Shown piece after piece: positions 1 to 4,594 of a stretch of DNA of 5,749 nucleotides. The stretch covers positions 2,906 to 8,654 of the forward strand of contig CALRFC010000032.1 in the NCBI GenBank assembly GCA_943356395.1. Reading direction: 5' to 3'. Under the pieces are notes generated by a model that saw nothing but the letters and a program-made list of their open reading frames with translations, did no database searches and had not been told where the DNA came from. The stretch is from Candidatus Nomurabacteria bacterium (GTDB taxonomy: Bacteria; Patescibacteriota; Minisyncoccia; Phycocordibacterales; UBA9973). Position numbers and translations under genes: made by a program. How positions within the stretch are numbered: the stretch's first letter is position 1; each line of letters starts with the position of its first letter.

Positions 1-89
1 GCCTTGGGCCGCGCTCCTGTGTTTGATATTCTCTTATTCTTATTCTTATAATAACAAACGAGGGTTAATGAAAGTGTAATCATTTTCAT
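1..89 (-). CDS. Doubtful partial ORF running off the left edge
   Basis: From an ATG at 89 on the minus strand, 29 codons stay open to the window edge, beginning MKMITLSLTLVCYYKNKNK. It lies 38 bases downstream of the prfA stop in the same direction. A TATAAT hexamer on the minus strand (112-107) would place a transcription start near 100, about 11 bases before this ATG. I recognise no family, and the N-terminus is low-complexity (Lys/Asn alternation encoded by AAG-AAT repeats). prmC often follows prfA in bacteria, but nothing here identifies it. The ORF may be chance, and the stretch may simply be a leader or promoter region for a gene outside the window. No ribosome binding site is visible. 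Confidence 0.2.
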   Translation of the reverse strand, partial: MKMITLSLTLVCYYKNKNKRISNTGARPK

Positions 90-109
90 TCAATCCGAGT
101 GCAGTTATT

Positions 110-125
110 ATATCGTACTCGATAT
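110..125 (-). other. Small AT-rich hairpin just after the prfA stop
   Basis: ATATCG (110-115) pairs with CGATAT (120-125) around a 4-base loop. It begins two bases after the prfA stop codon on the minus strand. There is no U-tract and the stem is weak, so it is not convincing as an intrinsic terminator. No better terminator for prfA was seen within the window. Confidence 0.3.
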
Positions 126-127
126 TC

Positions 128-1108
128 TCATTCTTCTTCCTCGCTTCCAATCGTCCCCGTTTGGAGCGCTTCAACGATCTTTCCTATGTCCCCCGCCATG
201 ATTTTCGGCAAATTGGACCACGATTGCTTGATGCGATGATCGGTCACGCGATCCTGCGGAAAATTGTAGGTGCGGATCTTTTCGCTCCGATCGCCGGTGC
301 CGATCTGGTTCTTGCGGTCGGCGGAATATTTCTTCGCCTCTTCTTCGTCTTTCAATTGCTGAAGCTTCGCCGTCAAAATCATCATGGCTTTTTCGCGATT
401 CGCAAGCTGGGAGCGCTCGCTCGTGCATCGCACATCGATGCCGGTCGGCTTGTGGATGAGACGCACCGCAGTCTCAACCTTGTTCACATTTTGTCCGCCC
501 GCCCCGCCGGAGCGCGAATATTCCATTTCCAATTCTGTCGGATTGATGACGATCTTCGTGCGCTTGAAAATCGGCAAGATCGCGACGGACGCAGTCGATG
601 TGTGTATGCGGCCGTTCTTTTCCGTCGCCGGCACGCGCTGAACGCGATGAACGCCGGTCTCGTAACGGAGCGATGTGAACGCGTCTTTGCCTTTGAATTC
701 GATGGCGACTTCCTTGTATCCGTCGAGATCCGATTTCGATTCGTGGATTATTTTTGAAGTCCACCCGCGCGTTTCCCCGAATCTCATGTACATTTCCGCG
801 AGTTGCCACGCAAAGAGCGCCGCTTCTTCCCCGCCGGCTCCGGCGCGGATTTCAAGAATTATTTCCAACGGTGTCTCCTCCTCTTCCTTTTCTGATTCGA
901 TAATCGATTTGAGTTGCGCTACAACAGACGCTTTTTGTGTTTCCAAATTTTTCAATTCTTCGGCAACGAGCGGCGCCATCGACTGGTCGGTCGCCAAAAG
1001 AGCGCGGGCATTCTCTTCGTCCGTCTCAATCTTTTCCAGCTGTTCGACCAAAAATCGCGTGCTGTGATTCTTGCGCAACTCTTCTCTTTTTTCGGCGTCA
1101 AATTCCAT
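128..1108 (-). CDS. prfA: Peptide chain release factor 1 (RF1)
   Basis: Class I release factor that reads UAA and UAG in the ribosomal A site and triggers hydrolysis of peptidyl-tRNA. The catalytic GGQ tripeptide is at residues 204-206 within SRSGGAGGQNVNKVETAVRL. The codon-recognition tripeptide is PAT (160-162, in RVQRVPATEKNGRIHTS), which marks RF1 rather than RF2 (SPF). Counting from the ATG at 1108 gives 326 residues, compared with about 360 in E. coli. The shortfall is in the N-terminal helical domain, because the conserved LEIRAGAGGEEAALFA block starts near residue 85 rather than near 114. An in-frame GTG at 1126 would add six residues but lies inside a stable hairpin stem. The ATG is preferred because a TATAAT box lies exactly six bases upstream of it. 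The gene itself ends in UGA, an RF2 codon. The C-terminus carries an acidic run. Confidence 0.96.
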   Translation of the reverse strand: MEFDAEKREELRKNHSTRFLVEQLEKIETDEENARALLATDQSMAPLVAEELKNLETQKASVVAQLKSIIESEKEEEETPLEIILEIRAGAGGEEAALFAWQLAEMYMRFGETRGWTSKIIHESKSDLDGYKEVAIEFKGKDAFTSLRYETGVHRVQRVPATEKNGRIHTSTASVAILPIFKRTKIVINPTELEMEYSRSGGAGGQNVNKVETAVRLIHKPTGIDVRCTSERSQLANREKAMMILTAKLQQLKDEEEAKKYSADRKNQIGTGDRSEKIRTYNFPQDRVTDHRIKQSWSNLPKIMAGDIGKIVEALQTGTIGSEEEE

Positions 1109-1114
1109 AGATTG

Positions 1115-1120
1115 ATTATA
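1115..1120 (-). promoter_or_regulatory. -10 box predicting a leaderless prfA transcript
   Basis: The minus strand reads TATAAT CAATCT ATG. The perfect -10 hexamer is followed by six bases and then the prfA start codon, so the expected transcription start coincides with the A of the ATG. No -35 element is seen 17 bases upstream (CCCTCG, inside the hairpin loop and stem). The hexamer overlaps the base of the 1118-1159 hairpin. No Shine-Dalgarno sequence is present. Confidence 0.5.
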
Positions 1121-1159
1121 CAGCACAAAATCGCCCGCGAGGGCGATTTTGTGCTGTAT
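1118..1159 (-). terminator. Perfect hairpin between rpmE and prfA, probable bidirectional terminator
   Basis: A 19-bp perfect stem (1118-1136 with 1141-1159) closes on a 4-base loop. The core is a GC-rich stem (TCGCCC/GGGCGA) flanked by AAAA on one side and TTTT on the other, the layout of a short intrinsic terminator readable in both directions. The pairing then continues outward through CAGCAC/GTGCTG. It begins seven bases after the rpmE stop, so rpmE is the likely client. The T-tract is only four bases long and is itself paired, so efficiency is uncertain. Confidence 0.6.
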
Positions 1160-1165
1160 GGACAG

Positions 1166-1378
1166 CTACTTCTTTTTCGCGGCGGCTTGGCGCTTCTTGA
1201 ATTTGTCCACGCGGCCGGCGGTGTCGAGGACTTTTTCCGTGCCGGTGTAGAACGGATGGCACTGGCTGCAGATTTCAACGCGAATGTCTTCCTTGGTCGA
1301 TCCAACTTCAAAAACTGCCCCGCACGCGCAGGTCGCCTTGGCTTTTATGAAGTATTTCGGATGAATGTCCGTTTTCAT
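1166..1378 (-). CDS. rpmE: 50S ribosomal protein bL31, zinc-binding form
   Basis: A 70-residue large-subunit ribosomal protein located at the subunit interface near the central protuberance. It opens with MKTDIHPKY, closely matching the canonical bL31 N-terminus. It carries the complete zinc-ribbon cysteine set at C17, C19, C37 and C40 (CAC then CSQCHPFYTG), so this is the zinc-binding (C+) paralogue type. The GRVDKFKKR segment near the C-terminus is also characteristic, and the tail is Ala/Lys-rich. The ATG at 1378 gives the family's usual length, and an upstream in-frame extension to 1414 is not supported by homology. A predicted promoter lies immediately upstream. rpmE next to prfA is a common bacterial neighbourhood. 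Confidence 0.97.
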   Translation of the reverse strand: MKTDIHPKYFIKAKATCACGAVFEVGSTKEDIRVEICSQCHPFYTGTEKVLDTAGRVDKFKKRQAAAKKK

Positions 1379-1385
1379 GGAAGAT

Positions 1386-1414
1386 ATCCTAGCACGCTTT
1401 ATTTTTAAAATCAA
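1386..1414 (-). promoter_or_regulatory. rpmE promoter, near-leaderless
   Basis: On the minus strand, TTGATT (1414-1409) is followed by 17 bases and then TAGGAT (1391-1386), preceded by TGC as an extended -10. Seven bases separate the -10 from the ATG, so the mRNA would start at or within about one base of the start codon. No Shine-Dalgarno sequence is present. Confidence 0.5.
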
Positions 1415-1419
1415 GCTTC

Positions 1420-1448
1420 TTGAAAAGAATGTTATTCCATGGTATGTT
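1420..1448 (+). promoter_or_regulatory. Promoter for the 1464-2147 gene
   Basis: TTGAAA (1420-1425), a 17-base spacer, then TATGTT (1443-1448). The expected start is near 1455, leaving a leader of about nine bases before the ATG at 1464. The leader contains only a weak purine stretch (AAAGAGAAT) and no clear Shine-Dalgarno sequence. It is divergent from, and adjacent to, the rpmE promoter. Confidence 0.45.
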
Positions 1449-1463
1449 TGTGAAAAAGAGAAT

Positions 1464-2147
1464 ATGGAACAAAAGACACTTGATGCTTTTCAGGAAGTTC
1501 TTGATAAGCTCGTCGCGAATAAAGTATTGGACGGTTGGAGATATCTCGGCGGAAGCCCGAAGAAGTGGGAATACGAGATAATCGTCCTCGAACGCAGGAG
1601 CATAGTTTCTATTTTTACAGGAGGGAATGTTCCGGAGGACGCGTTGTATCTGGACGAGCATAGAGCGGTTCCCAGAGAAAAAACGATGGGTTATTTTGAG
1701 AAGTTTGTCAGAAAAAATGCGGAATCTCTGCGCCGCGGGCTCCAGTCGGAATCCAATTTCGAAGTGATGAAAGACAAGCTGGCGAACAAGCTTTTCTTCT
1801 GGCTCAAGAACGACGAACATATGAACGCTTCGCTCGGATTCGTCACAAGTGTTTTTATCCGAAAATCTGAAATATACGAAGACACGAGACTGAAAACGGA
1901 TTTCTTCTTGTACATCCAATCTCGCTCGCACTGCCACGATGTGCGGCTCAATACGAAAACTAAAGAACGGTGGGCAACAGCAGAAACGCCGGAACTTCTC
2001 GAGAAATACGGAGTATATCCGCTTGCTACAGGAAATGGAGTTACGCAAGACAGGATATACGATTTCTTGAAATCAATCTTGAGGCACTATATTTCAAACA
2101 TAGGCAGAAAAATTGAAACGAGAACAAGAGCGAGAGCGCGCACATGA
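1464..2147 (+). CDS. Unrecognised 227-residue protein
   Basis: I do not recognise this family. The ATG at 1464 (MEQKTLDAFQ) is preferred over one at 1365, because the longer form would overlap rpmE antisense and start upstream of the predicted promoter. No signal peptide or membrane segment is apparent. The protein looks soluble and mixed alpha/beta: an N-terminal helix, a strand-rich part (residues 36-51, WEYEIIVLERRSIVSI), a central charged helical stretch (about 75-118), another hydrophobic strand region (123-152) and a C-terminal helix (197-214). Conspicuous residues are Trp25, Trp35, Trp113, Trp170 and a His-Cys-His at 156-158. The last eight residues are an Arg-rich tail partly encoded by the terminator stem. 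It is a stand-alone unit with its own promoter and terminator. Two of three lines counted by hand were near 45-48% GC and one was 35%, lower than neighbouring prfA. Confidence 0.85.
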   Translation: MEQKTLDAFQEVLDKLVANKVLDGWRYLGGSPKKWEYEIIVLERRSIVSIFTGGNVPEDALYLDEHRAVPREKTMGYFEKFVRKNAESLRRGLQSESNFEVMKDKLANKLFFWLKNDEHMNASLGFVTSVFIRKSEIYEDTRLKTDFFLYIQSRSHCHDVRLNTKTKERWATAETPELLEKYGVYPLATGNGVTQDRIYDFLKSILRHYISNIGRKIETRTRARART

Positions 2148-2160
2148 TGCGCGCTTTTTT
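2135..2160 (+). terminator. Intrinsic terminator with the stop codon in its loop
   Basis: GCGCGCA (2136-2142) pairs with TGCGCGC (2148-2154) around a 5-base loop, with one more A-T pair at the base, followed by six T (2155-2160). The loop CATGA contains the TGA stop (2145-2147) of the upstream gene, so coding sequence and terminator overlap completely. Confidence 0.85.
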
Positions 2161-2177
2161 GATTTTTTATGCGTTTC

Positions 2178-2212
2178 CTATTCACTTAGTACTCCGAGTA
2201 CTAAGTGAATAG
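2178..2212. repeat. Near-perfect palindrome abutting the hydrolase stop codon
   Basis: Arms of 17 bp (2178-2194 and 2196-2212) are perfect inverted repeats around a single central base, with centre GTACTCCGAGTAC. The right end touches the last base of the TAG stop of the leftward hydrolase gene (2213-2215). It lies 18 bases beyond the T-run of the rightward terminator. Neither strand has a T-tract after it. It could fold the 3' end of the hydrolase mRNA, act as a non-canonical terminator between convergent genes, or be a protein-binding site. Confidence 0.9.
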
Positions 2213-3595
2213 CTAATTCCCGAGCGGATCGATCATCGTCTCTTGGATTTTCTTTGCGAGCGCCATGACGCTGTTGCCGTAAGACGCATTTTTCACGCCC
2301 GGCGCCGAACAGCCGCGACCGGAATAATATTTGCAAGCCGCATCGCGCTCCGATGTGTATGTCTGCGCGCCGGCGCCGAGTTGGGACAAGAAGATCGAAG
2401 AAGCCATGAACGCGTCCATCGGCACCCACGGATCGGGATTGTTTTTCGAGAGTGCGGCGATAAGCGGCGTACGGAGCGAAGAGCTCATCCATGTCGAAGG
2501 AATGAACTGCGCCGGCCCCATCGCCCCGCCATAGCCATAACCGCCGATCGGACACGAAACGCGCGTCTTGTACGGGTCGCGTCCGAGCGCTTGGGTGATC
2601 GTAAGGAACGGATCGGTGTCGCGTCCGGGCTTCATCACATTATTCACCAGAGATCCGCTCCGCACGCCGATACCCGCGCCGGTCGCAATGTCCGTCAGAT
2701 AACAACTGCCCTCGTCGGTCCCGAGATTCGATTCTTGCGTGATGATGGCGAGCAGGAACGCCGGACGCACGCCGGTCTTCGCTTCAGCCAATTTCGCATA
2801 CTGGAGCGCGTCGCCGAATTTGATCGCGCCGGTGTCGCGGAGCGCGAAGAGCGCGGAGAGGATTTTTGCGCGTGCGGCTTGCTGTGCGGCGATGACTTTC
2901 TGATATTCGCTCTCCTTGTTCTTGCTGATGGAAAGAAGCGTCTGTTTTTGAGATTCGGAGACTTCGACCTGATGCTTGGCATTTTCAAGAGCGACTTTGG
3001 CGTCGATTTCCGCATTCTGTTTCTGCTCAAGCTGTTTCTTCTGTCCTTCCGTCTCTTTTTTTGTCGCGGTGATATCTTCGACTTTCTGCTTGATCGAAGA
3101 TTTGATCGAAGAAAAAGATTCGACGTCGGCATAAAAATCCGAAACCGAGCGAGCACCCAGTATCACATGGACGATATTCGCGTCGTCGAGCTCGTTCGTT
3201 TTCTTCAATAGCTCGGCGAGGGATTCTTTCGTGCGATCCATCTTGTTCGTGAGCGAGACGATCGTATTGCTCTTGTTCTTTATCTCGCCGGAAAGCTTGG
3301 TGATGGTCAGATTCTTCGCCTGAATATCGAGTTTCGCTTTGGTAATTTGCGTGGTGATGATGCCGATATCTCGCGAGAGCGATGCCGACTGGCCTTTCTG
3401 GTTCGAAAGCTCATTCTGTTTTTGCGCGATTTCCTTTTCCAATTCGGCAAGCTGGGCCTCAAGCGCCGCGCGCTGTGCCTGCGCGTCTTGCAATTCTGTA
3501 GCGTGAACGATTGTCGGAGAAAAAACGGCTGAAACAGCCGGAAACGCGAAACTTGTGATCAGGAAAAATAAAATGATAACGCCGGAAAAACGCAT
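2213..3595 (-). CDS. Secreted coiled-coil peptidoglycan lytic transglycosylase
   Basis: A 460-residue exported protein predicted to cleave the glycan strands of peptidoglycan outside the cytoplasmic membrane. Residues 1-32 form a signal peptide with a hydrophobic core (GVIILFFLITSFAFPAVSAV) and a plausible signal peptidase I site near HATE. Residues 34-135 and 160-245 are long heptad-rich coiled coils rich in Glu, Lys, Gln and Leu, as in the regulatory coiled coils of PcsB, CwlO and EnvC. The C-terminal domain (about 255-460) resembles the MltB/SLT-like lytic transglycosylases. AIITQESNLG carries the presumed catalytic Glu288, GYGGAMGPAQFIPSTWM (353-369) matches the family's GAMG-PxQF-PS segment, and YGNSV (439-443) lies near the end. 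C297, C348, C421 and C429 could form disulfides. It is a single-gene unit with its own extended -10 promoter and ends in TAG. The specific partner that controls it is unknown; FtsEX-type control is only an analogy. Confidence 0.88.
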   Translation of the reverse strand: MRFSGVIILFFLITSFAFPAVSAVFSPTIVHATELQDAQAQRAALEAQLAELEKEIAQKQNELSNQKGQSASLSRDIGIITTQITKAKLDIQAKNLTITKLSGEIKNKSNTIVSLTNKMDRTKESLAELLKKTNELDDANIVHVILGARSVSDFYADVESFSSIKSSIKQKVEDITATKKETEGQKKQLEQKQNAEIDAKVALENAKHQVEVSESQKQTLLSISKNKESEYQKVIAAQQAARAKILSALFALRDTGAIKFGDALQYAKLAEAKTGVRPAFLLAIITQESNLGTDEGSCYLTDIATGAGIGVRSGSLVNNVMKPGRDTDPFLTITQALGRDPYKTRVSCPIGGYGYGGAMGPAQFIPSTWMSSSLRTPLIAALSKNNPDPWVPMDAFMASSIFLSQLGAGAQTYTSERDAACKYYSGRGCSAPGVKNASYGNSVMALAKKIQETMIDPLGN

Positions 3596-3601
3596 ACGAT
3601 A

Positions 3602-3610
3602 ATTATAGCA
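3602..3610 (-). promoter_or_regulatory. Extended -10 promoter, leaderless hydrolase mRNA
   Basis: The minus strand reads TGC TATAAT TATCGT ATG. This is a perfect -10 with the extended TGn element, then exactly six bases, then the hydrolase start codon, so the predicted transcription start is the A of the ATG. The -35 position falls inside the GC-rich stem of the bL25 terminator and has no match, consistent with an extended -10 promoter. No Shine-Dalgarno sequence is present. Confidence 0.6.
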
Positions 3611-3617
3611 TTAAATG

Positions 3618-3646
3618 AAAAAGCCCCGCGCCTATGGCGCGGGGCT
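3618..3646 (-). terminator. Strong intrinsic terminator of the bL25 transcript
   Basis: An 11-bp perfect GC-rich stem (3622-3632 with 3636-3646) has a 3-base loop and, on the minus strand, runs into a T-tract (five T counting the last stem base). It lies 151 bases after the rplY stop and about 23 bases before the hydrolase start, insulating one from the other. The hydrolase -10 begins only about ten bases past the T-tract. Confidence 0.88.
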
Positions 3647-3648
3647 CT

Positions 3649-3714
3649 ATTCGTATTATTCGTAGACCTGTCCCGTAGTGAGCTTTGCTCTACTACTGGG
3701 ATTCGTATTATTCG
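3649..3714 (-). repeat. 14-bp direct repeat flanking a bulged hairpin
   Basis: ATTCGTATTATTCG occurs at 3649-3662 and again at 3701-3714, exact and in the same orientation, 52 bp apart. Between them is a stem-loop (3672-3700): CCC-GTAGT-GAGC pairs with GCTC-ACTAC-GGG around TTT, with single bulged bases at 3691 and 3697. The repeat thus acts as the linker on both sides of this hairpin within the long 3' UTR of rplY. Confidence 0.8.
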
Positions 3715-3755
3715 CCCGTCCGAACGACTGAATTATTTTCGTTCAGTCGGGCGGG
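3715..3755 (-). other. Imperfect stem-loop in the rplY 3' UTR
   Basis: CGACTGAA (3725-3732) pairs with TTCAGTCG (3742-3749) around a 9-base loop. Pairing continues through CC/GG and CCCG/CGGG, interrupted by a GAA bulge (3722-3724) and a T bulge (3719). It is the first of three structured elements met by RNA polymerase leaving rplY, before the 3672-3700 hairpin and the terminator. No T-tract follows. Confidence 0.6.
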
Positions 3756-3784
3756 TAGATTAGGATGAATTAGTAGATTAGGAT
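3756..3784 (-). repeat. 11-bp direct repeat downstream of rplY
   Basis: TAGATTAGGAT occurs at 3756-3766 and 3774-3784, period 18. The seven bases between them (GAATTAG) echo the same ATTAG core. The repeat sits 13-41 bases past the rplY stop. A related ATTAGG repeat lies upstream of the same gene at 4464-4490. Confidence 0.75.
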
Positions 3785-3796
3785 CGCGTTTTGATA

Positions 3797-4459
3797 TTAT
3801 TTCGCTTCTTCCGTTTTTTCCGCCGGAGCGGCTTCGCCTTCCTCCTCCTTCTTGCCCTTCTTCTCGACTTCGACCGCCGTTGCGAGATCAACCGGCGCTA
3901 CTTCTTCTTTCTCTTCTTTGATTGCGGAAATGGACGCGACAACTTCATCGCCTTCTGTTATGAAGAGGACATCAGTCGGAGCTTTTATATCGGAGACATG
4001 GATCTGCGAATCAAGCTCGGTGAGAGTTGAGATATCGACGACAATCGTGTGCGGAAGATCCGACGGCAACGCTTCGACTTCGATTTCGTGCAACGTCTTT
4101 GCAAGCGTACCCAAACCATTTTTGACAGCGGGCGCTTCGCCGGAAAATTCGATCGGCACATGCACGCGCGTCTTCTTCTTCATGTCGATGACGATGAAAT
4201 CGATGTGTGACGGCGTGTGTGCGACCGGATCGAGAACCATTTCATGGATGAGCGTATTGATTTTTTCGCCGTCGAAATCGAGCGCGACGAGCGTCGATTC
4301 GCCGGCTTCTTTCCAGACTTTCTTGAAATCGATGAGAGAAACGGAAATCGGCGTTGATTCTTTGCCAGCACCGTAAAAAACAGCCGGAATCTTTCCGCCT
4401 TTTCGAAGCACATCAAGTCCTTTTCCAGACTTGCGTTTTTCTGCAGTGAGAGTAAGCAT
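3797..4459 (-). CDS. rplY: 50S ribosomal protein bL25 (TL5/CTC form)
   Basis: A 220-residue 5S rRNA-binding protein of the large subunit. Residues 1-92 are the L25 RNA-binding domain, with GKIPAVFYGAGKE (22-34) and the conserved DP-(x)n-HIDF segment (77-88). Residues about 95-185 are the second, beta-rich domain found in the longer CTC/TL5 versions (RVHVPIEFSGEAPAVKNGLG; LPHTIVVDISTL; GDEVVASI). The remaining 35-40 residues are a low-complexity Glu/Lys/Ala tail, as is usual for this form. The ATG at 4459 gives the standard start (MLTLTAEKRK). Just upstream on the minus strand, the 13-bp repeat supplies TATAAC and TAACCT, either of which could be a -10. The gene is monocistronic, with a 151-base structured 3' UTR. 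It is divergent from the 4595-5323 gene. Confidence 0.95.
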   Translation of the reverse strand: MLTLTAEKRKSGKGLDVLRKGGKIPAVFYGAGKESTPISVSLIDFKKVWKEAGESTLVALDFDGEKINTLIHEMVLDPVAHTPSHIDFIVIDMKKKTRVHVPIEFSGEAPAVKNGLGTLAKTLHEIEVEALPSDLPHTIVVDISTLTELDSQIHVSDIKAPTDVLFITEGDEVVASISAIKEEKEEVAPVDLATAVEVEKKGKKEEEGEAAPAEKTEEAK

Positions 4460-4463
4460 GAAA

Positions 4464-4490
4464 ATTAGGTTATAGGTATTAGGTTATAGG
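4464..4490 (-). repeat. Tandem 13-bp repeat in the rplY promoter region
   Basis: ATTAGGTTATAGG occurs at 4464-4476 and 4478-4490, with a 14-bp period, beginning five bases before the rplY start codon. Read on the minus strand, each copy gives CCTATAACCTAAT. The proximal copy contains TATAAC nine bases, and TAACCT seven bases, before the ATG. It probably carries the -10 element. The duplication could also be an operator or slipped-strand repeat that alters promoter spacing. Confidence 0.7.
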
Positions 4491-4549
4491 TTTTATTGAA
4501 ATGCGAAATGCCCAGATACTATAGCGTATATTTAATAAAATGCAAAGAC

Positions 4550-4577
4550 TTGACAATAACCATCTTTAGAGTAATAT
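4550..4577 (+). promoter_or_regulatory. Consensus-type promoter for the 4595-5323 gene
   Basis: A perfect -35 TTGACA (4550-4555), a 16-base spacer, then TAATAT (4572-4577). The predicted start is near 4584, giving a leader of about 11 bases (AACTTTAAAAA) before the ATG, with no Shine-Dalgarno sequence. Confidence 0.7.
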
Positions 4578-4594
4578 GAACGAAACTTTAAAAA

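Noticed and set aside
161..757. Long rightward ORF across prfA
   Set aside because: It is a shadow of prfA, with composition typical of an antisense frame and no recognisable motif.
1109..1126. Upstream GTG start for prfA adding six residues
   Set aside because: The GTG lies inside the 1118-1159 hairpin stem and upstream of the TATAAT box, and it has no Shine-Dalgarno sequence. The ATG at 1108 fits the promoter geometry.
1365..1463. Earlier ATG extending the 227-residue gene by 33 residues
   Set aside because: The extension overlaps the rpmE coding start in antisense and lies upstream of the predicted promoter at 1420-1448.
128..2147. Recoded UGA (glycine) as in some CPR lineages
   Set aside because: UGA ends prfA at the expected C-terminus and ends the 1464-2147 gene at its terminator, and no internal UGA is needed in any gene.
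2243..3211. 322-codon rightward ORF across the hydrolase
   Set aside because: It is the antisense frame of a well-supported gene; its Arg-rich and Phe-rich repeats mirror the coiled-coil codons.
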